In this document: one piece after another, positions 11,168-22,829 of the stretch | Numbering within the stretch: position 1 is the stretch's first letter | Layout: each line of letters opens with the position of its first letter | Assembly: GCA_017893485.1 (NCBI GenBank) | Contig: CM030360.1 | Span: forward strand, 7,930,870 to 7,994,869 | Direction of reading: 5' to 3' | DNA from: Hemerocallis citrina | Lineage: Eukaryota > Streptophyta > Magnoliopsida > Asparagales > Asphodelaceae | DNA length: 64,000 nucleotides | Program-made: the position numbers and the translations under genes | Notes under the pieces: model-generated | The model's input: the letters and a program-made list of their open reading frames with translations, nothing else | What the model was told of the DNA's origin: nothing | The model's database searches: none

Positions 11168-12160
11168 AAAACTAGTAGGCTCAGAACACATTATTCATAC
11201 CTAGGGCTGCATTGGGGTGCCGTGCCAACTATGATATGATAGATATATAATCAAGAATAAATACAACAATCTTGAAGTAAATATTCAGATCATAAACTGT
11301 TTTGCATCACGGCCTACACCAACAAACAGTTTGAGAGAATCAAAGACCAAAAGGCTTAGATGAGTACCCAATACATACACATCCAACGTCAGTTACTATA
11401 AAATCTAGTTTTCTGTTGTTTGGAGCTTACAAATTTTGATACTTCATGCTCTGTTTCTGCTATCTTGAACTTATTATCAACTGTCTTTCATAAACAAATA
11501 AAAAACCAGTAGGCTCAGAACACACTATTCATAACTAGGGCTGCATTGGGGTGCCGTGCCAACTAGGATATGATAGATATATAATCAAGAATAAATACAA
11601 CAAATTAAAATAATTATTCAGATCATAAAGTGTTTAGCATCACTGCCTAATATACAGTTTTTTTGTATACTTCATGATCTGTTTGTGTTTGTTCTGAGCT
11701 GGCAAAAGTTGATACTTCATGTTCTGTCTGTGTTGTTCGGAGCTTATCATCAACTGTGTTATATATATAGAGTAAGTCTATTAAGAGCTTGGGAACTGAA
11801 ATCCTTATCCAGAGCGGGGGGTTTTTAGCCATTCGTTCGCGATTGATTGCGATGGAACGACTCATATTTGATACCGCTTATCTTCAGAATGTTTGGGGGT
11901 AAAAGGGGTAAAATCAAATACCCCTATCTCTTATCTTCTCACAATCAATCGGCCAAGCTCACATAATAGACTTACTCATGAATATATATAGACTAAAGAA
12001 AACCAATAGGCTCAGAAAACACTAATCATAAGTAGGGCTGCATTGGAGTGCCGCGCCAACTAGGATATGATAGATTTATAATCAAGAATACTTAAAACAG
12101 GATTGAAATAATTATTCAGATCATAAAGTGTTTTGCATCACTGCCTAAACCATTGTGAGT
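11168..12160 (+). repeat. Three direct copies of a ~160-bp repeat
   Basis: Copies start near 11171, 11505 and 12005. Each contains AGGCTCAGAA, GGGCTGCATTGG, GTGCCG, a GATATGATAGAT segment and CAGATCATAAA. The spacing is uneven (about 335 and 500 bp) because a small TIR-derived element sits between copies two and three. No coding is apparent. Confidence 0.8.
11770..11987. mobile_element. Short derivative of element A nested in it
   Basis: This segment starts GAGTAAGTCTATTAAGAGCT and ends with its inverse (TAATAGACTTACTC). It repeats element A's outer TIR features, such as CTTATCTTCAGA and GGGTAAAAGGGGTA. TA-rich sequence lies on both sides. It is a roughly 218-bp internal-deletion derivative of the same family inserted within element A. 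Confidence 0.7.
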
Positions 12161-12537
12161 CATCGGTGCCAAAAATTTTGGTGAATTGAGCTAGTCTCAA
12201 ATCTTATAAATGTAAAGTTAGTGTTGAGGTCATTGGACATTCAAACACCATACTTTCATTTTTTCACCATCTACTCTCCCGCTCATACCCCGATGTGTAT
12301 TCAACTTTGAATAATTATCATGACACACAACCAAATACCCTTCAAAACAATAATTTCAATGCCCCAAAATTTTGTAACCAACTAATATCAAAATCAATCT
12401 CATCATTGCCTACAAACAAAACAGAAAGAAAATGCAAGAAATTAAACAGATATCATAAAAGCATTTATGAGAGCCAAACACTTCCCTCCGGAATCTGAGA
12501 GAGGAACAACCCAATGAGCCGAGAAATCGAAACCGAC
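12161..12537. other. Non-coding stretch before right TIR of element A
   Basis: AT-rich sequence with a 67-codon frame (12295-12498) of no recognisable content. Unlike in element B, I find no GRF-type second gene next to this TIR. Confidence 0.5.
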
Positions 12538-13058
12538 AGCGCCGATGGCGTCTCAATCGCCTTGATTATACCACTTTTACCCCTCGACAGATCTGAAGAT
12601 AAGCGAAGTCTAGATCCAGTCGATGGTAAAGATAGGGGTTTACACAGGTGACGAAGAAAGAGAGCGGGAGAGAAGAGCGCTCGACTTCGCTTCCTTATCG
12701 ATTAGGGTTTCGAAGAGAGGTGGATTAGGGTTCCGAAGATGCCGCTCTTTACAGATAGGGTGAGAAGAGAAGAGATGATAGCGATTAGGGTTGTTAAGAG
12801 AGCATCTTTGATCTTCGAGAGCGGGAGAAGCGATTAGGGTTTGGAACGAGAGAGAGCGGGAGAGAAAAGAGCTAATCGATAAGGAAGATAAGAGATAAGG
12901 GGTATACTCAATCGATTGAGCATACCCCTTTTACCCCTCACCCAATCTGAAGATAAGCGGAACTGGATCTCAGCCGTCCGATCGCGATCAAGATCGATCG
13001 GATGGCTGAGCTTCCCAGCTCCCGATAAGGGATTCAGCTTCCCAACTCTTAATAAACT

Positions 13059-13062
<4 letters not shown>
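12538..13062 (-). repeat. Element A right TIR
   Basis: The inverse of 4648-5173 over about 525 bp with scattered differences, ending at the TA tract that starts at 13063. It includes the same AAACCCTAA-type motifs, here as TTAGGGTTT. Confidence 0.85.
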
Positions 13063-13094
<32 letters not shown>

Positions 13095-13098
<4 letters not shown>

Positions 13099-13550
13099 AA
13101 TGCTCCATTGAAAACGGGTCTAGTTTTCACGGGTTGGAAAATACCAATCTGAGCCGTTGGATCGCTCATGATCGTGATCAGCAGCTCAGATCGAGCTCCC
13201 CATAACCCGTTTCAATTGATCAGCGGAGGGTTATTTTGGGAATTTCGTCCCAAACAACTCTTCGCTGAACAGATTCTAAAAAAATTGATATAACCTACGC
13301 CGTTGTTGGGAACAACGACCTAGAAATTTTATAGTTGGGAACAACTGCCTAGGTTATATTCATTTTTTCATAGCGAATCAGGCGAAGAGTTATTTGGGAA
13401 AAAATTTCCAAAATAACCCTCCGCCACTTAAGTGATATTGGGTGATGGGCGAAGGCGATCTGAGCCACTGATCACGATCAAAAGTGATCCAACGGCTCAG
13501 ATTGGTGTTTTCCAACCCGTGAAAACAAACCCATTTTCAATGGAGCATTT

Positions 13551-13552
<2 letters not shown>
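13095..13552. mobile_element. 458-bp foldback MITE in the TA tract (MITE2)
   Basis: The inverted repeats start AAATGCTCCATTGAAAA at both ends and run past CACGGGTTGGAAAA and CTGAGCCGTTGGATC. TA tracts flank it (about 13063-13094 and 13553-13602). The centre holds a hairpin, CCGTTGTTgggAACAACG, of the same type as the hairpins in the foldback element at 2367-3226. There is no coding. Confidence 0.8.
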
Positions 13553-13602
<50 letters not shown>

Positions 13603-13604
<2 letters not shown>

Positions 13605-14224
13605 AAAGGATCCGTTGCACACTAGCCCAGTGTTCAATCCTGTGCGCACTAGTTGTGGACCGTCCGATCGTAATGATCCATCTTGATCCCCATCCAACTG
13701 TTTGCATTCATTCCCGCTCATCAGTTAATGTAGGGGGGTATAATCAGAATCCCCCCCCCCCCCCACACTAAACCTGTCTCCTTCCCCCAAAAAAACCCTA
13801 TCTCCTTTCCCTCTCTCTCCCGCTCATCTCCTTCCATACCTTCGACTGGAAAAAACCCTAGCCCAAATCAATGCCGACCTCCTCTTCAACGTTATCTGAA
13901 CCAATTTATCCATCTACTCCCTCCCTCTACAACGCTCCCTTCCACTGTTCTTGGTCATCTTCAAGAGGCGAATTGAAAACCCTACCCCCAAAATCGATCG
14001 GAACCCATCGACCCTATCTCCTCTCCTCCTCGTGACGCGATCCAGATCTTGAGGCTCTTTTCAATTTCTCATCTCCATCTCCTCCATTCCCGATCCTTAT
14101 TGAAGGTATCGATTTTTTTTTGTTACTTGATATTGTTGAAAAAAACCCATTTTACTGAACTCGGTTTCAAAATTAATTTGCTATTGTCGAAATGAAATCC
14201 GAAATTATGATCTTGATTAACGTT
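13603..14224 (+). repeat. Element B left TIR
   Basis: It matches the right TIR inversely, from the GGATCC terminus to TTGATTAACGTT. It contains a C homopolymer (about 13750-13764) mirrored by a G run in the right TIR, and AAACCCTA-type leader motifs. It probably includes the promoter and 5' leader of the GRF gene. Confidence 0.85.
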
Positions 14225-14619
14225 ATTGAAGGTATGTTTGTCAAGTATTTCATATCAGTAGTTAGTTTAATGATGATCTCCTAACGCTGAAGCTTGAATG
14301 GGAAAAAAGGTGCAAAAATAAGGGGTTGTTAGACTTGTTAGGTTAAAATCACAGAATTAGCAAAAGAATGTAAGCCTTACTAAATCCATTCCTGTGTTAT
14401 TTGGCCTTTTCCATGAATATGTAGTTATATATTTTAGTTATGTTTTAGTGTGTGTAGTTGGATGCATGTGCAAGTTGAACCTGTAGCATGTCTTTTTTTG
14501 TTAGAATATTTGTAATATTTGTTAGAATAAGAAGTCACCTATTTTATATTTCGGAATAAGTTAATAGCATGTCTTTCTTTTGTAAGTTTATTGGCTTGAA
14601 CGTTACAACATCTTGTAGG
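14225..14619 (+). other. Probable 5' UTR/intron of the GRF gene
   Basis: AT-rich sequence with no coding, between the left TIR and the GRF ATG. A T-rich run and CTTGTAG at 14612-14618 would fit an intron end. Start sites and donor are not determined. Confidence 0.4.
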
Positions 14620-15042
14620 ATGGCATCAAACAACTCTTCGAACCAAATCCACAATCATTACAGTTGTAGCTCTAGGTCCTCCCGAGCTAGTTCCGGTGAG
14701 AGAATTATAGGTCCTAAATGTTTCTACCGAATACAGACAAGGGTAAAATATTCTTCTTCGGGGAAGAATCCAGGTAAAGCTTATTATAATTGTCCCAATT
14801 TTCCAAATGGTTGCGAATTTTTTTGTTGGGTAGAGAATTATGGGCCAGAGGAGGATAAAGATGCAACCATCAGGGAATTGCATGATGAGCTTTCGATCCA
14901 GTCTTTGTTGAGGTCGGTAGATGTTGATGGTGCGTACAATTGTGGTTACAGGAGAGGTGCCCAGGTTTATGGAGTTGTGGGATTGATTGGTGGGGTGTTG
15001 GTGTCTCTGTTGTTGTTTCTGGCTTTCTTCAAGCAGTATTGA
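14620..15042 (+). CDS. GRF zinc-finger and membrane-anchor protein
   Basis: This intact 140-residue protein has a Ser/Asn-rich N-terminus, a GRF-type zinc-binding region at about residues 31-76 (GPKC, NPGKAYYNCP, CEFFCWVEN), an acidic helix, and a single hydrophobic segment near the C-terminus (VVGLIGGVLVSLLLFLAFF). GRF fingers bind nucleic acid; small GRF proteins with one membrane span are common in plants. In the usual CxCG start of the finger, Tyr replaces the second Cys here (KCFY). I chose the ATG at 14620, directly after TTGTAGG (a likely 3' splice site), over the in-frame ATG at 14569. It lies beside the left TIR, facing the transposase at the far end, and looks like an accessory gene of the Mutator element or a captured gene. 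Its role is unknown. Confidence 0.75.
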   Translation: MASNNSSNQIHNHYSCSSRSSRASSGERIIGPKCFYRIQTRVKYSSSGKNPGKAYYNCPNFPNGCEFFCWVENYGPEEDKDATIRELHDELSIQSLLRSVDVDGAYNCGYRRGAQVYGVVGLIGGVLVSLLLFLAFFKQY

Positions 15043-15295
15043 CTATGATGTTGTCTGAAGTATTGAGAAAATTGTATTTTGTAGTTGTTATATTTTGTGG
15101 ACCTTGTATGTTGTGCTGGAGTTGATGTAATCCTGTAAATAGAGAAGTGATCTCTTCTTCCCGTTGTTCAGTCTATGTGTTGTTGGTGATGTGTATTATG
15201 TAAATAAAGTGTCTAATGCAATATCTTTTCGTGTCACATGTTAGCAATCATGGTCTTTTTTGCATTTCTCTTATTAAATATTATTTAACATACTA

Positions 15296-18200
15296 TGTAA
15301 TGACCCGGATTCCCGTTATCGGACATCCGTGACATCACCAAGATCATTGCCTTCAAATGCATCTCAACACAGTAAATAACGTGGAAATTTAAATATTTTT
15401 ATTGCCATCAGAGTTGTTACATTAATAATTACAAATATCAAACTGTCATTGGACCAGGAATACAAATTACATAACTTTATTACAACTGACTACAAGAATA
15501 CTTAAACATTTCTTGTGAAGCCATTGGCTGTCTTTCAGATCGGCAATCCCTTGGTAACTGCCGAAACTCCGTTGAGTGGTCTATCTGCCCCCTCTGGGAC
15601 CTGCCCCTCGGCTTGAGCCTTCTGCTACGCGACCTTGACAATTCTGCACCCGCTCGAAGGGTAGATGTGCATACTGCCACTAACTGGATGCCCTGCTGAT
15701 CTCGTGCTCTCCTATACTCGTGACCTGATATCCATGTACCTAAAAGGTGGGGTACGTCAGTAATTCTACTGACGCAATGCTGATAAGGAAACAGCGATCC
15801 TCAAACTATCACACTCTCAATTTCATCTTGAATGGAAAATTCAACGTGCATCCTGATTTCCTAGTGTTCGTGTATGTCATGACCTGAGTCTAATGCAACA
15901 ATACAGAGTTTAGAACAGATGCACTTAATCTAATGTCAGCAAGATTCTGGATGCACATGCATCCCATACTACATGTGACCTAGGTCAAGCCAACATACTT
16001 AGTCTAATGCAAGCGAGACTTTGGAAATGTATGCATTCCATACTACATACTTTCCAAATCAAGCCATTGTCTCAATGTTTAGGGATTAGAACCCTCGCTA
16101 TGCAATGCATTCTAATTTGGTCTACTTCCTGTTCCTGATAGTGTGACATGGTTGAGGAGGTGAAAATAAAATAAAAGAAATAATGCGGGGCGCTACTCTG
16201 AAGTCACCAATAATTACTGCATCGAACCATCCTCGAAAGCTGTGACGAACTTACAGATATACCGTGGTATATCCATTGCGCAAAGATCCTTTATAATCCG
16301 TTCGTGTCCACCAACATAGAACATGACGACCTCGGAGGTCCTAAAAATACCCCCGATCCGCCAGGATATCAGCATCCCGTTCTTACCATGGTACTTCAGG
16401 AATTAACAGTGCAAGATACGCACCGCAGTGCGTATCCCTAATGACAGGAAGAGACAACCAGTATCACCACTTAGTGCTAACTCTCAGAACAAGTTGGATT
16501 ATAGGGAATCACCCCTAACACCAATTCGGTCTTCAAGCGAAACAATAAAAGAAAAACTAATCAATGCAGTTCACTGAAACAAGTTGTTACTCAATCATAC
16601 TTGGTGTCAATTAATAAAGTCGAGCCTGACTGGTCTGTCAAGGTAACAACCATCCCGGAATCACATCCACTGATTTCCAATACCTTCATAGGTCAGCGAT
16701 CCAAAATAATCCCGGCCCGTGACCCTCAGCGAGTGGTCTAACGGCGCCCTGATGGTGTAATACAATTTAGTGAAGGTAAGTACGCACATAATTATCTATT
16801 CTTGACTATTGACAGACTCAGGCATCGAGACACCCAACACAATCCAACAGAGCTATATCCCAACTCACTCATGTCCACCATGAGTACATGCATAGGAACT
16901 TGCCTAAGTTCCGAATGAAATGCTAAACCCATCTTTTAAATCTGATAGCTCACGATCACCATATTGCGGTAGGCAGAGGGTTCCTCATCAATTGTCCGAT
17001 GGAACAATCAAGAAATGCTAGTAGCTGTGATCCAAGCTACACTCATTGGACACCAATACGCTCAGAATTTCCTAGAAGGGTGAGGAGATCCGTTGCCATC
17101 CCCTAGTCGATGATTCCCTCAATTTCCTTTTAAAGGACTCAAGTCCCCGAGTTAACTCAAACCTTGAAGTCAGTCTAGACAATAGATTGCTAAACTCACA
17201 ATGTCCGTAATTTCCAGTACACAAGTCAGAATTGCTTGGTATCTCTAACTCCGGAAAGGTAAGACCCTAGTTTACAATTCTTCAGTTGACTACTTCCTCG
17301 AGTTCAATCATCTCGACATCCAATATCCCTCATATACTCTTAGTAGTACGTTCCTTTTCACACTTGTTGCATTTGTCCAATATCATAAGAGTTCACTTAG
17401 TTATCGAAATTACTCGATTCCGGGTCCTATGGGAAGGTGGGATTGTCTACTTTAACTTCCTATTTGGACACGTCCTCAGATTCAATTCTTAATGTTCTCA
17501 AAGATACCAATTTCCATTGGGTGCATAACAAGGGAAAAGTTTATATCTCTAGTAAACATTTTCTCGACAAGGCCAAATTTGTCCCACTTTGGAAAATCAT
17601 AACTTCCAACCTACAACCTGGAATCTCAAAATCCCAGTTGGGTTAGAAGGCTATGATTCCCTACTGTCAGTTTCTAGTCTAGGAATATCTATCTCCACGA
17701 ACTAGACAACTCGTACTAGGCTGAACGTACCCTACTTTAAAATTCAATAGTAAATCATCCCTAAGACCAATGATCATGAAATTTGAGATTCTCTATCTAC
17801 ACATATACCATTTCATCATGTCCAAAATTCACATTCTAATTCATTTCACACAACGATCTACGACTCCGTAAACATAGCTACATTTCAGCTGTTTATTTCC
17901 AGCAGGGTGTTTACTGCCCCTCACTAATTACCCTTGAAACCTCATCAAATGACTTCTAAAAATTCTAAAATTTGATATTCATCAAATAGACTCATACCCC
18001 AAGCTACTCCCAAAATTTCGTAGCAAAATAATAAACTTACACGAAGTTATGGCTTTTTGACAGTCAGCTTCAGCCGACACCTACGGACCAGTCGCATTCT
18101 ACTATTTTTTCGGGGCATCAAACGACCTCGGAAAATTACGAAATTTAAGAATTTGGTTGTAGACACATACATGAGCTTCCACAAAAATTTTTAGCTTAAA

Positions 18201-19453
18201 ATGCCCTGTCATTTCCGAGATATAAAATCGGAAAGACACCCAAAAATCGTTACAGCCAGCAGCCATTCTGGCTGCTTACTGTCCGGACTTGGACCCGCTG
18301 TTTGGGCTACTAAAATGCATCCAAATATTATGAAAAAAATCATGGACACTCTACATACATAGAAGAACATTAACCCAGAATTTTAGCCCAAGATTCCAAA
18401 CCGTTTGGACGTAAGAAATTCCCCAATATACCCTCACAATCATGCTACTTAATCATACTCAAAAGAATAATTCTCTACCATACAATTTATTCTTCCCTAG
18501 TACTTCTCATACTCAAATATGGTAACAAATCATACCTATGACTACTACAGATCCATTCATACCAAAACAAAATAAATACCAAAGAGTTCAAAAGATCACC
18601 CACTTGAAGTTTTGCAAAAGAATCTCCTTGTAGCTTTTCTCCTAGCTTGCTTGCTTGCTTGCCTTGCACTTGTATAACTTGGCCTCCTCAATTTTCCTAC
18701 TTCTCCACCTTACTACAACTCCCTACTAAAAGGTTCCACCTTCCTTCTTCTCCTTCTCTTTCTCCTCCTTTTTTTTTTGAAACAAGAATAATGGTGAACA
18801 AGTGAAAGAATGAGAGTGGAAGTGGGGGGTTTTATAAAGAATGGGAGCTAGGGTTGGGTTTTGGGCCGGATGGGATGTAGGGTGGGGATGGGGGGAGGTG
18901 GTGTGAGTGGAAGATGGGTGGATGGGATGAAGCCATCACTTTCAAGGGAGAAACTTCTTGGAAGCTTTCTTAGAAGGTTCATGGAAGTTTCCTTCTCACA
19001 AGTCAACTTGCACATGGTGAATTAATCCCACCATTGGATCTCATCAAGATCTAAGCCATGATGTGATGCTAGGGTTCCTAACCCTAGGTTAGGTCAAGGA
19101 ACCCTAGGTCACCATATTCCTATTCTAACCCTAGTGCACAAATACAATTTATATTTAATCCAAGCACTAGCTTTAATTGAAAGTAACCCATATATTAAAA
19201 TCTATAAAATATAGGTTTTGTAGAAATTATAGCTTCTTCCCGACAATTGTCTGGTCGAAATAATCGGGACAAAACTATAGTTTAATTGAGAAGATATCCC
19301 GAGTTTATCTCATCGGATTCAGAACAGCTTGTATGTCTGAAATCTCTCAATTTAACTGATAATTTCTAGGAGAAAATGTAATCGTGTGCAATATTTAGTC
19401 AATGCACGGGTTACAGTGCAAAATAGCCATATGCTATTTTGTGGGGTATTACA
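15296..19453 (-). mobile_element. Solo LTR A (4158 bp)
   Basis: It starts TGTAATGACCCGG and ends GGGGTATTACA, with a perfect 5-bp target duplication TACTA (15291-15295, 19454-19458). TG...CA ends, a 5-bp duplication and absence of coding or a second copy indicate a solo LTR left after recombination. Read on the minus strand it starts TGTAATACCCC, the style of plant chromovirus (Tekay/Del-like) LTRs; that lineage is inferred. On the minus strand CTTTATAAAACC at about 18831 looks like a TATA box, followed by a purine-rich leader. The whole segment is otherwise non-coding. Confidence 0.8.
18824..18836 (-). promoter_or_regulatory. TATA-like promoter of solo LTR A
   Basis: TTTATAAAG on the plus strand gives CTTTATAAAA on the minus strand. 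It lies about 620 bp from the LTR's upstream end and is followed by a C-rich then GA-rich leader, the usual U3-to-R layout. Confidence 0.45.
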
Positions 19454-19458
19454 TACTA

Positions 19459-20335
19459 TGGTTGCTATTTTGAGCCAAGTCAGTAGCTCAGTGTGAACAA
19501 AATGAAATGGAACTCGTAAGGAATAACTTCATGTAGTGCTATAATATGCTGAGGTTGAAACTTTTATGTTGTACTATAATATGGTTGCTATTTTGACTGG
19601 TACATACTTTGCAAAATGCCAATATGTAGTGTCTCTTAATCTTGTTTGAATTACAATAGGGTTCAAATTGTGAACTGATTTAGAAATGTTGGGAGTCTGT
19701 ATCCTATGAATACTTGCAGATTAATTTACTGGGAATGCAATACTGATTTCCTTTTTGCAATTTACTGATCTAATTTGCAGTACATGTAAATTTGATTGTT
19801 TTGATGTTGATAAAAATGTCACTCCTATCACTAATATGAAATGTCGAACCTTTTATTTTATTTTATTTTTTTGGGTGAGCCAGCAAACATCCTGGACATG
19901 AAAAATATAGGAGTGAGAATACTGACCTTGGAGGAGTGGTGCTCCGATTATGCTTGATTCAAGTTCTACGGTGGAGGATTCAGTGGATCAATGTGTATTA
20001 TGTATTTCCTACCAATGTAATGTCAATGAAAGTAGTTGAGTGTTGTGGCTGTTTGGTGTAAGTTTGTAACATTGTGGAATATGTACTAGTAAAAATGATA
20101 TTAAAAGAAAAGAAATACATTAAAGCACTGTTATCTAACAAATATTTCGCTAAATAATGAAAGCGGAAGGTTAATGCGTCATATATTGTTATATTTAATT
20201 TGTGATGTCAATTGCAAAGGATACTAATCTTGCTACATTTTACTATAATAACTAGAGAGACAAGTGTGTTGTTGTAAAGTAGTCAGACAAACTAAACTAC
20301 AAACTAAAGCGCAGAGTACACAACATTGCATTCAT
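19459..20335. other. Non-coding interior of element B
   Basis: AT-rich sequence without a recognisable gene; short low-complexity runs only (TTTTATTTTATTTT near 19855). Confidence 0.5.
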
Positions 20336-20339
20336 CGCA

Positions 20340-20585
20340 TTCAGGAACACTTGAAGACACTGTGGCCAATCTGCACTTGAAGGCAACATAAACATTGTGG
20401 CCAATCTGCATGCATACTAGAATACCTTACCAATATGAACACTTGAAGACTTATTTCAGCTTGAAGACTTGTGGCCACTCTGCATGCATACTAGAATACC
20501 TTATCAATATGAACACTTGAATGCATATTTCAGCTTGCAATATGCATTCTACTAGCTTGAAGACTTATTTCAGCTTGGCTGATTG
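20340..20585. repeat. Tandem repeats with ACTTGAAGAC units
   Basis: Imperfect direct repeats contain GTGGCCAATCTGCATGC, CATACTAGAATACCTTA and AACACTTGAAGACTT, each present two or more times at about 90-bp spacing. They lie inside element B, downstream of both genes. Confidence 0.7.
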
Positions 20586-21593
20586 TTATTGTTGACAAAT
20601 GATAACCACCATGCCAATATGAACACCAAGGTTAAAAACAATCCAAGACAGCATTAGCAAAACTAATTGATGATGGATGGATGCTCATATACATATCAAT
20701 TTCAGATGATGCCTTCATAACTGATTAAGTCGGGAAACATACATAACAAGATATGTAAGTGTTAAATTTCAGGAAAACAGATACGAATAAAACAAGTTAG
20801 CGATGAATCAGCCAACAAAAGATCCAAAAACAGAGCGAAATGATGTCACGGACCCAAAACAATAGATTTCAAGAAATAAAACAACGTTCAACGCCAAGAA
20901 AAATAGTTCAGATGAAATCCACATTTTCCATTAATCCATGCATACATTTTAAACAATGTTCCATAAATTATATATAATATGATAGCACTTTCCAAATACA
21001 GGTTGCAGTGTCTGGGATATCTGCTCATAAACAAAAGAATCAAAGCATAAATGCCACCAAAATAGTTGGATGGCCTTCACAAGAAAATAGTTATATTAAA
21101 TGCTCATATTTCGTTCACGTTCACTACAAGCACAAGCAATGTTCTTCTCTGACAAGCGATGTTCGTCTCTCATGCTTAATCATACAATCCCTCCTGCTCC
21201 CATACGTCAACAAGGAAATCGACCATTTCCTGCCACCATCGAGACCAAAATTAAAATAAAATAAGAAACAAGTATGATGAAAGAGGATTTTAAAGAACTA
21301 CTGTTCGTATTGGTATATAAGTAAAAGCCAGTACCTGGAATATGTACATAGCGTTAGATGACTGCAAAAATAAACATAGCGTTAGATGAATTTCCTACTG
21401 ATTTATTAGATACCATAAAGTAATTTTAAATTACAGGATGATTGTGTTCATAAAATGAATTTAAGTAGGCTCAGAAATGAATTTAATTCATGAGACTGCG
21501 ATGGTGTAGTCACATTTGGCTGTAGTTGGACTGCCACGCCAAAATTGATTGTAACAATCACAATCCCGATCATGTTGTACCACAATTTCAATT

Positions 21594-22390
21594 AAATGCA
21601 TCCGCAATTCATATCAGCCAAATTTCAACCAGTGAAACAAAAACAAAATAAAATTTGGTCACTACAAGTGTTGAAATGAGCAGGTATAAGCTCTAAAAAA
21701 TCAACCAGACAGAGTACAAACTAACTGCAACATTGATAAGCCAAACAAGCTCAATAAGGCTATACAGTCAGGCCACTCACTGAGTACCAAACCAGGGAAA
21801 GGATCCGTTGCACACTAGCCCAGTGTTCAATCCCGTGCGCACTGAATGTGCACACTAGCCAAAGTCAAGTATCAGCCAAACTTATACTCCCCCATGCAAA
21901 CTATCAGACATAGTGCACAACCAAGTCAAGAAAGGTGCAATTCATATCAGCCAAATTTCAACCAGTGATACCAAAAAAAATTTTTTTTTTTGTCACTACA
22001 AGTGTTGAAATGAGTAGGTATAAGCCCTAAAAAATCAACCATAAATAGTACTGCCTAACTGCAACAAATGATCAGCCAATGATGTCTCAATAAGGCTATA
22101 AAGTAAGGCCACTAAATGAGTACCAAACTTCCAATATGAAAAATTCATTTCATTTGTATCACAAAACTTTAACCCCAAAGCCAAAGTCAAGTGTCAGCCA
22201 AACTTATACCCCCCATGCAAACTATCAGACATAGTGCACAACCAAGTCAAGTTTGGGCAATTCATATCAGCCAAATTTCAACCAGTGAAACCAAAACAAA
22301 ATAAAATTTGGTCACTACAAGTCAAGTTGAAATAAACAGGTATTAGCCCTAAAAATTCAACCAGAGAGAGTACTGCCTAACTGCAACAAA
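21594..22390. repeat. Three direct copies of a ~330-bp repeat
   Basis: Copies start near 21612, 21939 and 22257 with GCAATTCATATCAGCC, then a TTTCAACCAGTGA block and GTCACTACAAGT, and finish with ACTGCAAC. The sequence between copies one and two holds the start of a nested element-B terminus. There is no coding. Confidence 0.8.
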
Positions 22391-22549
22391 CTTATATGCT
22401 TCCAACATTAACAGATGAGCGGGAAGTGAATGCCTTCCGTTGGATGGGAATCAAGATGGATGTTTACGATCGGACAGTGTACAACCAGTGCGCACGGGAT
22501 TGCACACTAGGATGTTTACGATCGGAAACTTTCCCTATATATATAGTAG
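21797..22549. mobile_element. Nested short derivative of element B
   Basis: GGGAAAGGATCCGTTGCACA at 21797 and a matching inverted end around 22395-22549 (GATGAGCGGGAAGTGAATGC, GATCAAGATGGAT, ...TTTCCCTATATATA) reproduce element B's outer TIR sequence. The right end is rearranged, with GATGTTTACGATCGGA duplicated and the GGATCC terminus altered. This is a non-autonomous family member inserted in element B, with repeat copies between its ends. Confidence 0.6.
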
Positions 22550-22829
22550 GTGAACAAGACAATAAATTCATCACTGCCTATCAATTCATCCCGTACCCAA
22601 AAATAAAAGTAAGGTATCAATAATTACCAAATTGATTATGAATGAAATACTTCCCTCAGTTGATACTATCGTGAGATTTCTCGGAACTACTGTCAGTAGA
22701 TGAATTCACATCTTCTTCGGCGAATGCACGCTTGCCACTGAAAAATAAACAAACCACATAAAAGTCATTATCGAGCGAACTATATAATAATTAATAAGTA
22801 AGTGCACACTTAATTGACAATTTTCATAA

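Larger units (their letters stand above)
4648..13062 (+). mobile_element. Mutator-like (FAR1-type) element A
   Basis: The element has terminal inverted repeats of about 525 bp (4648-5173 and 12538-13062), beginning AGTAAGTCTATTAAGAGCT on the left and, on the opposite strand, TAAGTTTATTAAGAGTTGGG on the right. TA tracts flank it on both sides. Inside are a broken FAR1/MULE transposase (5712-8022), two inverted arrays of 46-bp repeats, three dispersed copies of a longer repeat and a small TIR-derived element. Long TIRs plus a MULE/SWIM transposase identify a Mutator-like element. Insertion into TA microsatellites recalls the rice Micron elements. It can no longer encode a working transposase. 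Confidence 0.85.

Noticed and set aside
12834..13721. Frames with long Tyr-Ile runs
   Set aside because: The YIYI runs are the TA microsatellites; the rest is the TIR sequence of flanking elements.
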